From Bacteroidales bacterium (GTDB lineage Bacteria; Bacteroidota; Bacteroidia; Bacteroidales; Muribaculaceae): 54,062 nucleotides of DNA. Below are positions 18,321-27,397 of the stretch, piece after piece. Both the position numbers and the translations under genes were made by a program. Each line of letters opens with the position of its first letter. Within the stretch, counting starts at the first letter, position 1. Location: assembly GCA_900770215.1 (NCBI GenBank), contig CAAGJW010000070.1, positions 1 to 54,062 on the forward strand, in the 5' to 3' direction. The notes under the pieces are model-generated. The model had not been told where the DNA came from, ran no database searches, and saw nothing but the letters and a program-made list of their open reading frames with translations.

Positions 18321-20287
18321 TTCACTTTTTTCAATGCTATAAGCTGGTTGCTGCGCATGGCAATCTCTTCATATATAGTTCTCAGCATCTTGTATTCATC
18401 GACAAGGAAAAACAGCTTGTTGTGGCTATAGGAGCAACGCGTCAAGAGCTTGTCGCCCTCGACAACAGTGGCCACTATCACATTCACACTGCCGTCGTGG
18501 GTCGACATGTTGAGAGGCTTGGGCAGTTCCTCAACAGTCCAACCACTAGGTATTGTGATGAATGTGCTCACATTGTGCACACTTGCACAAGGGAAATCGA
18601 TGGGCCACTGGCGGGTCTCCGACTTGAATGGGTTTTCCTTAAGCAGGGGTAAGACCATGGGGTTGACATAGATGAGATCGCCGCTGGCGTCAAATTGCTT
18701 GTCGAACGTCATGTGCTCGACTGCCACGTCGCCGAAATCCTGGCGATTGGCAATCGAGTAAGCCGAGATATCGACATTGAGGTCTTTGGCCTTGGCGTTA
18801 ACGTAGGTCGCACTGTCGGCAGCCTGCGCAAAGTCTTTCTTGGCGCTTGCTGCGGCAATGCCGCCAAGTTTCATCGTCGAGGTACCTGTGAGAAGACCGT
18901 CCCCGTCGATTACAGCATCGATGATACCCGTTGTTTTATCAATGCCTCGGCCTGCCAGGCTCACCCAGTCGCCCTTGCCGTCTTTTTTCACTACACGCGC
19001 CATCTCTACAAGGTCGACAGCGGGCAGCACATCGATGTAGCCATACTCGGCAGCTGCATCGTAGTAGTGAGGCCCGGTGCCGTCGACATAGCCCAGGATA
19101 GTCGAGTTGAACGCCCCCACGCCAGGCTGGGCCAATGGCACTGGGCCGTCGTCACGCGTGCGCAGCGCCACTGGAAAGGCATCGACACCCACCTCTTTCA
19201 GCATGGCGATAGCCATCATGTTGATACTGGCATTGGAGCCAGTACCCTCCTTGAGCACCTCGCTTGCCGGGGCACCGGCGAGGCTGCACTTTCCATTCCA
19301 TTTCACCTTGCTGCGCAACAGCTTGAGCACCGCCACAACCTTGTCGCGCACAGTGGGCAACTGATTGATGGCGGCATCTTTCATCTCCTTTCTGAGGGCG
19401 TTGTTGCCAAGCCTGCCCCCGAAGTCGTCGTCGTCGAGAAGCATGTTGTCGACATTGTCCCAAGTGGTGGCATAGTCCTTAAACGCCCCGCCTGGCACTT
19501 GGATACCACGCAACTCGGTGCTCACAGTCTGCCTATAGCTGTCTACATCAAACACAAAAGGCTCATCCTTCACACCAGGCAAGTCGCGCCCCACAAAGCT
19601 ATAGGTGCGCGTGGCACAATCAATGCCCTCCTGGTTGAGGCGGCCCGAGGAAGTCTTGTACTCGAGCCTGCACATACCCTTCTCGCCCACGTTGAAATCG
19701 AAAAACTCGGGAATGGTGAGTTTGTAATTGGTATAGAGCACAGGAATGCGCCATTGAGCCACCCAGTCGTCGATTTGATAATAGAAGTCGCTCACGATGT
19801 GATATTCATACTCGATGACTGTGCCCACGTTGACTTGCGGGATGGTAAACTTGGTCTTGCGGGTGTGCTTGCTGATGTCCTCGTTGATCACCATGTTGCC
19901 TTCCATTTTGGTTTTCACCATTTTTCCGCCCACCATGTTATAGGCAGCGGCTTTCAAGCCCGTCACGACCTCGTGACTGCCCATGCGCCCTTGGTTGTAG
20001 AGGTAGGTCACACTTTGATTGGCATATTGCTTGCCCTCCTCTTTCAACACCTTGATGCGGCACTTTTCTTGATAATGCACCCTGCACATGCGACCCGAGA
20101 AGTCGTAGAACACTTGGCGGGTCTCAAGCAGCACCACCGCCTCGGCCTCGGGGTCGACTGCGCAAGAGGTCATGGCCATCTCTTCGCTTGAGGGACCGTT
20201 CCATTTCATGTTCACCTGCTGTGCCGCAGCTTGAAACGACACAACAAGAAATGAGAATAAGACAATAAGGAAAATCGTTTTTTTCAT
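18317..20287 (-). CDS. DUF3857-type exported protein with degenerate transglutaminase-like domain
   Basis: An exported protein of 656 residues with a signal peptide at about 1-22 (FSFLVVSFQAAAQ). It has the same overall plan as its downstream neighbour, with DUF3857 in about 40-230. In the transglutaminase-like region the position of the catalytic Cys reads GTGSNASIN (348-356), and the later His position appears to read NSTILGYV (394-401). Catalysis by the usual mechanism is therefore unlikely. It is coupled by ATGA overlap to the 619-residue paralogue that keeps the residues. Confidence 0.82.
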   Translation of the reverse strand: MKKTIFLIVLFSFLVVSFQAAAQQVNMKWNGPSSEEMAMTSCAVDPEAEAVVLLETRQVFYDFSGRMCRVHYQEKCRIKVLKEEGKQYANQSVTYLYNQGRMGSHEVVTGLKAAAYNMVGGKMVKTKMEGNMVINEDISKHTRKTKFTIPQVNVGTVIEYEYHIVSDFYYQIDDWVAQWRIPVLYTNYKLTIPEFFDFNVGEKGMCRLEYKTSSGRLNQEGIDCATRTYSFVGRDLPGVKDEPFVFDVDSYRQTVSTELRGIQVPGGAFKDYATTWDNVDNMLLDDDDFGGRLGNNALRKEMKDAAINQLPTVRDKVVAVLKLLRSKVKWNGKCSLAGAPASEVLKEGTGSNASINMMAIAMLKEVGVDAFPVALRTRDDGPVPLAQPGVGAFNSTILGYVDGTGPHYYDAAAEYGYIDVLPAVDLVEMARVVKKDGKGDWVSLAGRGIDKTTGIIDAVIDGDGLLTGTSTMKLGGIAAASAKKDFAQAADSATYVNAKAKDLNVDISAYSIANRQDFGDVAVEHMTFDKQFDASGDLIYVNPMVLPLLKENPFKSETRQWPIDFPCASVHNVSTFITIPSGWTVEELPKPLNMSTHDGSVNVIVATVVEGDKLLTRCSYSHNKLFFLVDEYKMLRTIYEEIAMRSNQLIALKKVK

Positions 20288-20396
20288 CGCAACTCTGGTT
20301 TTTAATATTTTGTTTGCAAAAAAAATGGCATGAGTCTTGGCATTGTCATTGACGCATCAAGCTCAAGGGTTAAAAAAACACACACACGGTTTTTTA

Positions 20397-20404
20397 CAAA
20401 AGTA
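20397..20404 (-). promoter_or_regulatory. Possible -7 element of the DUF3857 operon
   Basis: TACTTTTG on the minus strand (20404-20397) matches TAnnTTTG about 110 bp before the ATG at 20287. No clear -33 element is visible in the AT-rich sequence upstream. Confidence 0.35.
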
Positions 20405-20524
20405 GTAAAAGTATTAGATTAAAAAATAATTTTATAAATCTATTTGAGAAATAAAAAAATAGGGCAAGCAGGTGCAAGATACAGGGCAACGTGGTGTTTT
20501 ATAGCTAAAACAAAACACAACAAA

Positions 20525-21112
20525 ATGAGAAGGACAATACTGCTTGCCGTGTTGCTCACGGCCCTGGCAACCAGCGCGCAGACGAAGCGCTGGGAAAACA
20601 ATTTCTACCTGTCGCATGGCTTTGCCAGCGACTTTGACGACGGCGATGGCGACGTGATGGCCCTCCACATGGGCTACGGGCTCAACTACTACTTCAACGA
20701 CCGATGGAGCGTGATGCCGGGCGTGGCGGTGAGGGCAAAATTCGGCCTCGGCGACGACGGCAGCGAGTCGCACGAGTGCCACTGGCTCGACGTGCCCATT
20801 CTCGCCCAGTATCACTTGGGGCTGAATGGGCAGTCGCGCTACGGCTTTGTTTTCGAGGCCGGCCCCACGCTGTCGTTTCTCACCTCGGGCGACTACTACT
20901 ACAACGACGCCGACCCCAGCGACTCCCGCAACGGCGAGCGGGAGTATCATCGACTTGACCTGGGTGTGGAGCCCGCTGTGTACTTCGAGCTCAAGCACTG
21001 GCGCTGGGGCCTGAAGTACCACGTGGGCTTGCTCAACATCAAGCACGACCAGCGCACCGACCCCGGCTACCACTACCAGGACTTCACCGTGGTGGTCAAT
21101 TTCCACTTTTAG
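20525..21112 (+). CDS. Outer-membrane beta-barrel protein
   Basis: A protein of 195 residues from the ATG at 20525 with a typical signal peptide (MRRTILLAVLLTALATSAQ). The mature part has alternating hydrophobic/polar strands (NFYLSHGF, MALHMGYGLNYYF, YGFVFEAGPTLSFL, FELKHWRWGLKYHVGLL) and ends FTVVVNFHF, an aromatic C-terminus as in small porin-like barrels. The frame is open upstream to 20444, but the signal peptide fixes the start. Function unknown. Confidence 0.82.
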   Translation: MRRTILLAVLLTALATSAQTKRWENNFYLSHGFASDFDDGDGDVMALHMGYGLNYYFNDRWSVMPGVAVRAKFGLGDDGSESHECHWLDVPILAQYHLGLNGQSRYGFVFEAGPTLSFLTSGDYYYNDADPSDSRNGEREYHRLDLGVEPAVYFELKHWRWGLKYHVGLLNIKHDQRTDPGYHYQDFTVVVNFHF

Positions 21113-21113
21113 A

Positions 21114-21266
21114 TTAGCCGCGGTTGCAGATGACGATGGCGGCAATCACGCCCGGCACCCAGCCGATGCAGGTGAGCACGGCGACGAGCAGAATGCTGCC
21201 GCAGCCCTGGTCGAGCACGGCAAGGGGCGGGAAAAGAATACACACTAAAGCTCTGAGACAACTCAT
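21114..21266 (-). CDS. YqaE/Pmp3 family small membrane protein
   Basis: A 50-residue ORF reading MSCLRALVCILFPPLAVLDQ and continuing with GCGSILLVAVLTCIGWVPGV. It has the hallmark pattern of the YqaE/Pmp3 proteolipid family: two membrane segments with PPLAV in the first and a GWVPGVIAA motif in the second. Family members are linked to membrane potential and salt stress in other organisms. It converges on the barrel protein gene with one base between the stops. Confidence 0.8.
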   Translation of the reverse strand: MSCLRALVCILFPPLAVLDQGCGSILLVAVLTCIGWVPGVIAAIVICNRG

Positions 21267-21297
21267 GCCGATGACTTTTTGGGGGGGTTAATGATGA

Positions 21298-22668
21298 TTA
21301 CCTTTGGAGCTGGGCCACGATGTTCTCGAAGTGCATGCAGTGGCTGGCTTTCACGAGGATGGTGTCGCCCTCGTGCAGCAGTTGGGGCAAGGCAGCTTGC
21401 AGGGCCTCGAGCGTGTCGAAGGCCTTCACCTCGAGGGCAGGATTGCCCTGGCGTGCAGCCTGTGCCAGGCTCTTGCAAAGCGGGCCAGCGGTGTAGATGG
21501 CATCGATGTTGAGCCGTGCGGCATACTCTCCCACCCCGGCATGCAGCTGCTTCTCGTCGGGGCCCAACTCGGCCATGTCGCCCAGCAGGGCCACACGGCG
21601 GCCCGAGCCGTCTTGCAACACGTCGAGCGAGGCCTTCATGCTCACGGGGCTTGCGTTGTAGCAGTCGTCGATGATGGTGTAGCGGGGTGTGTCGATGATG
21701 TTGAAGCGGCCGGCCAGCGTCTCGCTGGTCTCGATGCCGCGCTTTATCTGCTCCAGTGTGAGGCCATAGACCGTGCCGGCAGCAGCGCCGGCCAGGGCGT
21801 TGTAAACCATGTGGCGGCCCGGCATACCCACGGTCACCCCCGGCAGGTCGCCCTGCGGGGTGTGAATGTCGCAACGCGTGCCCTTGAGGCCCAGGCTCAC
21901 CAGGTTGTCGGCCCAGAAGTCGTTTTTCTTGTCAAGACCGTACCACATGGGGGCGATGCCATTGAGCTCGGTCACGGTGGCCAGCTTGTCGTCGTCGCCG
22001 TTGAGAATGACGTGGGCGCCAGGCTTCAAGAAAGGAGCAAACTCGGTCTTGGCCTTGAGCACGCCGTCGCGACTGCCCAGGTTCTCGACGTGGGCATCGC
22101 CTATATTGGTCACAATCATTGTGTCGGGGCGTGCAATCTTGGCCAGCCGGTACATCTCGCCAAAGTGGCTGATACCCATCTCGAGCACGGCCATCTCATC
22201 GTCGTCGCGCAAGCGGAAAACCGTGAGGGGCAGGCCCAACTCGTTGTTGAAGTTGCCCTCGGTCTTGAGCACGCGGTATTGCTGCCGCAGCACGCTGTAG
22301 GTCATCTCCTTGGTGCTGGTCTTGCCCACGCTGCCCGTGATGCCCACCACAGGGATGTGAAGCTGCTTGAGATAAAACTCGGCAATGTCTTTCACCGCCT
22401 GCAGCGACGACTCCACCACGATGTAGGGGTAGTCCTGCTCGCCCAGGTCGACCTCAGAGATGGCGGCTGCAGCGCCCTTGTCGATGACCTGAGGTATGAA
22501 CTTGTGGCCGTCGACACGCTCGCCCTGGATGGCTACAAAGAGGCCGCCGCGCTCAACCTTGCGGCTGTCGGTGGTGATGGCGGTCACCTCGATGCCTTTC
22601 AGCTCATCAGGTCCCGAGTAGCTGCCGCCGGTGACAGCTGCAATATTTTCCAATGTAAGATTTTTCAT
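21298..22668 (-). CDS. murF: UDP-N-acetylmuramoyl-tripeptide--D-alanyl-D-alanine ligase
   Basis: MurF adds D-Ala-D-Ala to UDP-MurNAc-tripeptide, the last cytoplasmic step of the peptidoglycan precursor. From ATG 22668 the protein has 456 residues: an N-terminal Mur domain (TTDSRKVERGGLFVAIQGERVDGH), an ATP-binding P-loop GITGSVGKTSTKE (109-121), VLEMGISHFGEM, and a C-terminal DDCYNASPVSMKASL. An upstream in-frame start at 22731 would overlap ddl and lacks family similarity. It follows ddl by 17 bp, so ligase substrate and enzyme are co-expressed. Confidence 0.94.
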   Translation of the reverse strand: MKNLTLENIAAVTGGSYSGPDELKGIEVTAITTDSRKVERGGLFVAIQGERVDGHKFIPQVIDKGAAAAISEVDLGEQDYPYIVVESSLQAVKDIAEFYLKQLHIPVVGITGSVGKTSTKEMTYSVLRQQYRVLKTEGNFNNELGLPLTVFRLRDDDEMAVLEMGISHFGEMYRLAKIARPDTMIVTNIGDAHVENLGSRDGVLKAKTEFAPFLKPGAHVILNGDDDKLATVTELNGIAPMWYGLDKKNDFWADNLVSLGLKGTRCDIHTPQGDLPGVTVGMPGRHMVYNALAGAAAGTVYGLTLEQIKRGIETSETLAGRFNIIDTPRYTIIDDCYNASPVSMKASLDVLQDGSGRRVALLGDMAELGPDEKQLHAGVGEYAARLNIDAIYTAGPLCKSLAQAARQGNPALEVKAFDTLEALQAALPQLLHEGDTILVKASHCMHFENIVAQLQR

Positions 22669-22685
22669 CGCCTTGTCCTCCCCTC

Positions 22686-23723
22686 TTAGCTGTTGTATCG
22701 ACGCAGCGAGATGTCGATGAGTTGCTCGCACAGGTCCTCAAAGCTCACGCCCACTGCAGCAGCCTCCTGCGGGACGAGGCTCGTGGGCGTCATGCCCGGC
22801 AGGGTGTTGGCCTCGAGAGCATACATCGCGCCGTCGGGCTCCATGATGAAGTCGATGCGGCCATAGCCCACGATGCCCAGCGCCTTGGCAGCCTTCTCGG
22901 CGTTGCGTTGCATGCGCTCGGTCTCCTGGGCGGTGATGTGGGCCGGGCAAGTCTCAACGGTGGAACCGGCCTGGTACTTGTTGTTGTAGTCATACCAGCC
23001 CTCTTTGGGTGCTATCTCAATCACGGGCAGCGCCTTGCCGTCGATCACGGCCACCGAGAACTCACGGCCCTTGATGAACTGCTCCACCAGCGCACGATCG
23101 CCATAGTTGAAGGCAATGTCGACAGCCTTAGCATAGTCCTGTGCGTTGCGGGCAATGGTCACCCCCACGCTCGAGCCCTGGCAGGCAGCCTTGACCACAA
23201 CCGGATATTTCAGTCCCTTGGTCTCGGGATCGACCGGGGCATCGCCCTTCTCTATCGAGTAGGCTGGTGCCGTGGGCACACCGTAGGCCTGAAACAGGTG
23301 CTTGGTGAGCGTCTTGTCCATAGCCAGGGCGCTGCTTATGTAGTCGGTACCCGTGTACTTGATGCCCAGCAGGTCGAAGGCAGCCTGCACGCGGCCGTCC
23401 TCGCCGTTGGCGCCGTGCAGAGCCAGAAACACGATGTGGGCCGCGCTGCACATTTCTATCACATTGGGGCCGAAGAAAGACTTGCGCTGGCGCTTCATGT
23501 CGTCGATTTTGTCGTTGAAAGCGCTGATGTAGCGCTGCGCCTTGTCGACATCATACTCCTCGGGAAAGAAATCATCGCTCCGGGCCTCGCTGTCGCCACA
23601 GAACACGTCGACAAGCACTGCCTTGTGACCCTTGGCCCTCAAGGCCTTGCACACGTTGGCACCCGACACGATCGACACCAGTCGCTCGGTGCTTGTGCCT
23701 GCTGCTAAAACTACTATATTCAT
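22686..23723 (-). CDS. ddl: D-alanine--D-alanine ligase
   Basis: ATP-grasp enzyme of 345 residues that joins two D-alanines for MurF. Diagnostic segments are FLALHGANGEDG near residue 95, YTGTDYISSALAMDK, VKAACQGSSVGVTIA, and the metal-binding C-terminal part with YGRIDFIMEPDG and ALEANTLPGMTPTSL. It lies between the Mur-ligase homologue (23782) and murF, in the same direction, in what looks like one operon. The start MNIVVLAAGTSTERLVS is typical. Confidence 0.94.
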   Translation of the reverse strand: MNIVVLAAGTSTERLVSIVSGANVCKALRAKGHKAVLVDVFCGDSEARSDDFFPEEYDVDKAQRYISAFNDKIDDMKRQRKSFFGPNVIEMCSAAHIVFLALHGANGEDGRVQAAFDLLGIKYTGTDYISSALAMDKTLTKHLFQAYGVPTAPAYSIEKGDAPVDPETKGLKYPVVVKAACQGSSVGVTIARNAQDYAKAVDIAFNYGDRALVEQFIKGREFSVAVIDGKALPVIEIAPKEGWYDYNNKYQAGSTVETCPAHITAQETERMQRNAEKAAKALGIVGYGRIDFIMEPDGAMYALEANTLPGMTPTSLVPQEAAAVGVSFEDLCEQLIDISLRRYNS

Positions 23724-23781
23724 AATCTTGTATTGATAAAATTGTATTCAATTCAATATTCAATCACCCTCTTGCCCAGTA

Positions 23782-25371
23782 TCACTTGAAGGTGTCGGGC
23801 AGGTCGTTCTCATAGAGCACTGTGTCGCCCGCCTGCACCATCGAGTACACATAGCGCCGCGCAGCCTCAAGTGTGGGCACAATCTTCACGTTTTTCTTAT
23901 CGAAGCCCCTGACCTGCAACCCCTTCACAATAGCCTCGCGGTTGTACTCGCCCACGACGACGGCCACATCGCTCGCTGCGGCAATGTCGCGGCCGAAGCG
24001 CTCGTTGTAGAACTCCTGCTTGTCGCCCAGCTCGATGAGCCCCGGGGTGACGATGATGCGGCGGCCGCCCGTCATGCCCGAAAGCACGTCGAGGGCCATG
24101 CGCGAACTGCGAGGGTTGGAATAGTGGGTGTCGTCGATGACCGTGAAACCACGCTTGTCGAGACTCATGCACAGGCGGTGCTCCAGCTGCTCGATGCAGC
24201 TCACCGCATGCTTTATCTTGTCGTGGCTCACATTGAGCCGCAAGGCCATGACCACAGCCGCAAGCAAGTCGCTTAGGTTGAACTCGCCCACCAGCCGGGT
24301 GGCCAGCTCCAGCCGCAGGCCGGGGCCCACCACGGTGAATGTAGTGCCCTGCGGCGTGTAGTCGATGTCCTCGAGATGATAGTCGACACGCGGGCCCGCC
24401 TTCACCGCATAGCGCTTGCACTCCACGTTGTCGACCGCTCTGAAAGGGAGCATGGGATAGTCGTCGTTGACCACCGCCAGCCCGTCGGGCGGGAGTGCAT
24501 CGGCAAGCTCAAACTGTGCCCGCTGCACATTGTCGATAGTCTTGAACGTGCCCAGGCTCTGCTCGCCCACGGCGGTGATGATGCCGTAGCGAGGGTGCAC
24601 CACGTCGCATATCTGCTTCACGTCGCCCAGGTTGATAGCGCCCATCTCGCAGATGAACACCTCGTTGTCGGGCTTCATCATCTCCCTTATGGTGCGCACC
24701 ACGCCCATGAGCGTGTTGTAGGACTTGGGCGTCATCAGCACCGAGTATTGCTCGCTCAGTATCTTGCACAGGTAGTGCTTGGTGCTCGTCTTGCCGTAGC
24801 TGCCGCTTATGCCTATGACCTGCATGTGCGGCATCTGGGCCAGGCGTCGCTGCGCATCGTGCACATAGCGCTGGTTGATGCGTTGCTCCACTGGCTGCAT
24901 GAGCCAGTTTACGGCCATGGTGAAACCATAGGAAAATGTGATGAAAAACACCCCGGTCACGCTGGCATAGTACAAGCCTGTGGCGTCGAGCTTGCTGCTG
25001 TAGACGGCAGCCATGACCGCAAGCATGAGGCCCGCCTCGATGAAGTAGAGCCGCTTCACGCGCCGGGTGAACACCAGCGGCTTCTTGTACTTCTTGCGGG
25101 CAAGCGACACCGCCTGTCCCAGCAGTATCAAGGCCAGCAAGGCCACGACATAGGGCGACACCAGGGCCATGGTCGTGAACGACCCAATGAGCACCACAAG
25201 CGCAATGAGGCGTTTCACCGACAGGTACTCGTCGCTGCCCGTGAGCCAATTGTAGTAGCGGCTGTTGTAGTAGCTGCCCAGCTGCAGCATGTGCATGTCG
25301 CACTTGAGCATGAGCAGCAAGTCGGCCACCGTCACTGCCAGAAAGAAGACATAGTTAATCGTCGTCAACAT
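23782..25371 (-). CDS. Membrane-anchored Mur ligase family protein (MurF-like)
   Basis: A 529-residue protein in two parts. Residues about 1-160 hold four or five hydrophobic segments (near 4-22, 54-88, 107-127 and 134-156). The rest is a MurF-like ligase core with P-loop GISGSYGKTSTK (187-198), CEMGAINLGDVKQI, NDDYPMLP, and IDDTHYSNPRSSRMAL matching the DDxYNAxP region of MurF. The UDP-binding N-terminal domain of MurF is missing and replaced by membrane helices. It lies 58 bp upstream of ddl and in line with murF, so a role on lipid-linked or membrane-proximal cell-wall precursors is plausible but unproven. Confidence 0.8.
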   Translation of the reverse strand: MLTTINYVFFLAVTVADLLLMLKCDMHMLQLGSYYNSRYYNWLTGSDEYLSVKRLIALVVLIGSFTTMALVSPYVVALLALILLGQAVSLARKKYKKPLVFTRRVKRLYFIEAGLMLAVMAAVYSSKLDATGLYYASVTGVFFITFSYGFTMAVNWLMQPVEQRINQRYVHDAQRRLAQMPHMQVIGISGSYGKTSTKHYLCKILSEQYSVLMTPKSYNTLMGVVRTIREMMKPDNEVFICEMGAINLGDVKQICDVVHPRYGIITAVGEQSLGTFKTIDNVQRAQFELADALPPDGLAVVNDDYPMLPFRAVDNVECKRYAVKAGPRVDYHLEDIDYTPQGTTFTVVGPGLRLELATRLVGEFNLSDLLAAVVMALRLNVSHDKIKHAVSCIEQLEHRLCMSLDKRGFTVIDDTHYSNPRSSRMALDVLSGMTGGRRIIVTPGLIELGDKQEFYNERFGRDIAAASDVAVVVGEYNREAIVKGLQVRGFDKKNVKIVPTLEAARRYVYSMVQAGDTVLYENDLPDTFK

Positions 25372-25461
25372 CTCAATGACACATTATTGTTTCATTCCCT
25401 TTTTTCTATCAAGCAGGCCTCGCGCGCGCCTGCACGCGGTGCTCGCCCTGGCACCAGCTTG

Positions 25462-25469
25462 CAAAGATA
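25462..25469 (-). promoter_or_regulatory. Candidate promoter of the Mur ligase-ddl-murF operon
   Basis: TATCTTTG on the minus strand (25469-25462) matches the -7 consensus about 90 bp before the ATG at 25371. The -33 element is weak. The leader would contain a GC-rich hairpin (25413-25418 with 25428-25433, GCAGGC/GCCTGC) inside an alternating CG tract. Confidence 0.45.
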
Positions 25470-25567
25470 GTGATTTTCCCATGATTTCACGCACGACAGC
25501 GCCCTAAATTCCGCAATCTCGCCCATGGGCGGCGCCGTAATTGCATGCTAAAGGGGGACAGTGATAG

Positions 25568-25598
25568 TTGTGAGCTAAGTGGAAGTTTTGTAATTTTG
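25568..25598 (+). promoter_or_regulatory. Promoter of recR
   Basis: TTG (25568-25570), a 20-bp spacer and TAATTTTG (25591-25598) fit the Bacteroidetes consensus about 30 bp before the chosen recR ATG. This also shows that the frame upstream to 25545 is not translated. Confidence 0.65.
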
Positions 25599-25628
25599 CA
25601 CCCACACACACTCAACAAGGAGAAAAGC

Positions 25629-26261
25629 ATGGACCAAGAGTTTGCCTCGTCACTGCTCGAGAATGCAGTGAACGAATTTGCCAAGCTGCCCGGCATAGGG
25701 CGCAAAACGGCACTGCGCCTGGCGCTGCACCTGCTCAAGCAGGACAAGGAGAGGGCGCACAGCCTGGGCGAAGCTGTCATCAAGATGCGCGACGAGATAC
25801 AGTATTGCCGCGTGTGCCACAACATAAGCGAGAGCGAGGTGTGCCCCATCTGTTCCGACCCCACGCGCGACACGAGCACCGTGTGTGTGGTCGAAAACGT
25901 GAAAGACGTGATGAGCATCGAGAACACCCACCAGCATCACGGCCTGTATCACGTGCTGGGCGGCCTCATCTCGCCCATCGACGGCATTGGGCCGCAAGAC
26001 ATCGAGATCGACAGCTTGGTCGAGCGGGTGAAGGCCGGCGGCATAGCCGAGGTGATACTGGCCCTGAGCGCCACGATGGAGGGCGACACCACCAATTTCT
26101 ACATCTTTCGCAAGCTGGCTCCCTACCCCGAGCTGAAAATCACCATGCTGGCCCGCGGCGTGAGCGTGGGCAACGAGATTGAGTATACCGACGAGCTCAC
26201 CCTGGGGCGCTCGATACAGAACCGCACGCTCTTCAGCGATACCTTTCACCAAGAAGGCTGA
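25629..26261 (+). CDS. recR: Recombination mediator protein RecR
   Basis: RecR works with RecO/RecF to load RecA at gaps during DNA repair. From ATG 25629 it has 210 residues. A helix-hairpin-helix LPGIGRKTALRLALHLL (20-36) is followed by a C4 zinc finger (Cys60, Cys63, Cys72, Cys75) and a Toprim domain (VCVVENVKDVMSIENT, then ILALSATMEGDTT). Length and motifs are normal. It diverges from the Mur-ligase operon and converges on the coaW group. Confidence 0.95.
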   Translation: MDQEFASSLLENAVNEFAKLPGIGRKTALRLALHLLKQDKERAHSLGEAVIKMRDEIQYCRVCHNISESEVCPICSDPTRDTSTVCVVENVKDVMSIENTHQHHGLYHVLGGLISPIDGIGPQDIEIDSLVERVKAGGIAEVILALSATMEGDTTNFYIFRKLAPYPELKITMLARGVSVGNEIEYTDELTLGRSIQNRTLFSDTFHQEG

Positions 26262-26279
26262 CGCGCTCGAGCGTGGCGG

Positions 26280-26438
26280 TCAAGCCTCGTCACGGCCAGC
26301 CTCGTCGCGCTTTTGCTGGGCCAGTTTCTTCTTGTAGGCCTCCAGGTAGCGGCGCAGGCGTTTCTTGTGCTCGAGTTCCTTCTTGGCCTTGCGGGCGTTG
26401 TATTCCTGCCAGTGATATTCTACATAGTTGTCGGCCAT
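26280..26438 (-). CDS. Small, highly charged protein downstream of coaW
   Basis: A 52-residue ORF starting MADNYVEYHWQEYNARKAKK. It is rich in Lys, Arg, Glu and Ala and is predicted to be one long helix. It begins 5 bp after the coaW stop codon in the same direction, so it probably shares the coaW transcript. I do not recognise a family. Composition and position favour a real gene, but a chance ORF cannot be excluded. Confidence 0.5.
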   Translation of the reverse strand: MADNYVEYHWQEYNARKAKKELEHKKRLRRYLEAYKKKLAQQKRDEAGRDEA

Positions 26439-26443
26439 GGTCG

Positions 26444-27274
26444 TCAGGATGTTTTGCGCCGGTAGGCCAGGGCGGCACCCAGGGCGGTGAGATACACAGC
26501 GTGCTCGGGAATGTGGAAGTGCACGCCATACAGGTCTTCCATCATGGGAAACACCTCGCGGCACTCGGGCAGGCGTGTCATGTTGCCAATGAGCACAAAG
26601 TCGCTGATGCCGCTGTTGAGCGTGGAGAGCACGGCCGCCGAGCCTATAGTCTCGAGCACCATGATAATCAGCCCCTTGGCAACATCGGCATCGTCGACGG
26701 GATTGTTGACTGCCTTGCCAAATAGCGAGGCTGTGGCAAAGGTGGGCAACCCGGGCAGCTCCTCCTTGCTGATGTCCTTGATTTGCAGGTTCACCTTGCT
26801 GGCGTCGCCATGGCTGGCCAGTTCCACCAGGTTGGGCACATTGCGCAGCTTGAGCAGTAGTCGCGACAAGCCCTGCAGCGTGCCGCCTCCCATGCTGATG
26901 CCACCGGCATGCACGATCTTGTCGCCGTTGACCTGCACCAGCGTTGTGCCCGTGCCCATCGACACGACCATGATGGGGTCGGTCTTCACGGCATACTTGG
27001 CGCCCAGGCCGTCGCTCTCAAACTCCCCCACCTTGCTGGTGGGCAGGCCGTAGATGGGCGTGTCGACATTGCTGCTGCCCACGCCAGTGAGCATGACATG
27101 CTCAACGTCGCCAAGCGAGATGTCGTTGTCGTAGAGGTACTTGCCGAAAGCTCCAAATAGCGAGGTGATGGGGTCGCCGGCGTTGATAAACATGGGCGAG
27201 ATCACCTTGTCGTCGTTCAAGCCCACTATCTTGGTGGTGCTGCCGCCCACGTCGATGCCTATGATTAGTCCCAT
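26444..27274 (-). CDS. coaW: Type II pantothenate kinase
   Basis: Phosphorylates pantothenate in the first step of coenzyme A synthesis. The 276-residue protein has the ASKHA-fold phosphate-1 motif GIDVGGSTTKIVG at the start, then VMLTGVGSSN, SMGTGTTLVQV and GGGTLQGLSRLLL, matching the type II (Staphylococcus/eukaryotic-like) family rather than E. coli CoaA or type III CoaX. It ends HAVYLTALGAALAYR, also typical. It is divergent from the glycosyltransferase gene. Confidence 0.9.
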   Translation of the reverse strand: MGLIIGIDVGGSTTKIVGLNDDKVISPMFINAGDPITSLFGAFGKYLYDNDISLGDVEHVMLTGVGSSNVDTPIYGLPTSKVGEFESDGLGAKYAVKTDPIMVVSMGTGTTLVQVNGDKIVHAGGISMGGGTLQGLSRLLLKLRNVPNLVELASHGDASKVNLQIKDISKEELPGLPTFATASLFGKAVNNPVDDADVAKGLIIMVLETIGSAAVLSTLNSGISDFVLIGNMTRLPECREVFPMMEDLYGVHFHIPEHAVYLTALGAALAYRRKTS

Positions 27275-27397
27275 AAAAATAAAACAAAAATGTGTGTGTG
27301 ATAGGTCAAGAAAAAAGAAGCAGTTGCCACGACAACGCTCCGATTTTTTTAACGGTGTAAAATTACTGTATAATATCCAACTTTACAAAATAAATGT

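Noticed and set aside
25545..25628. Extended N-terminus of recR
   Set aside because: It overlaps the recR promoter, and homologous RecR proteins start near MDQEFAS.
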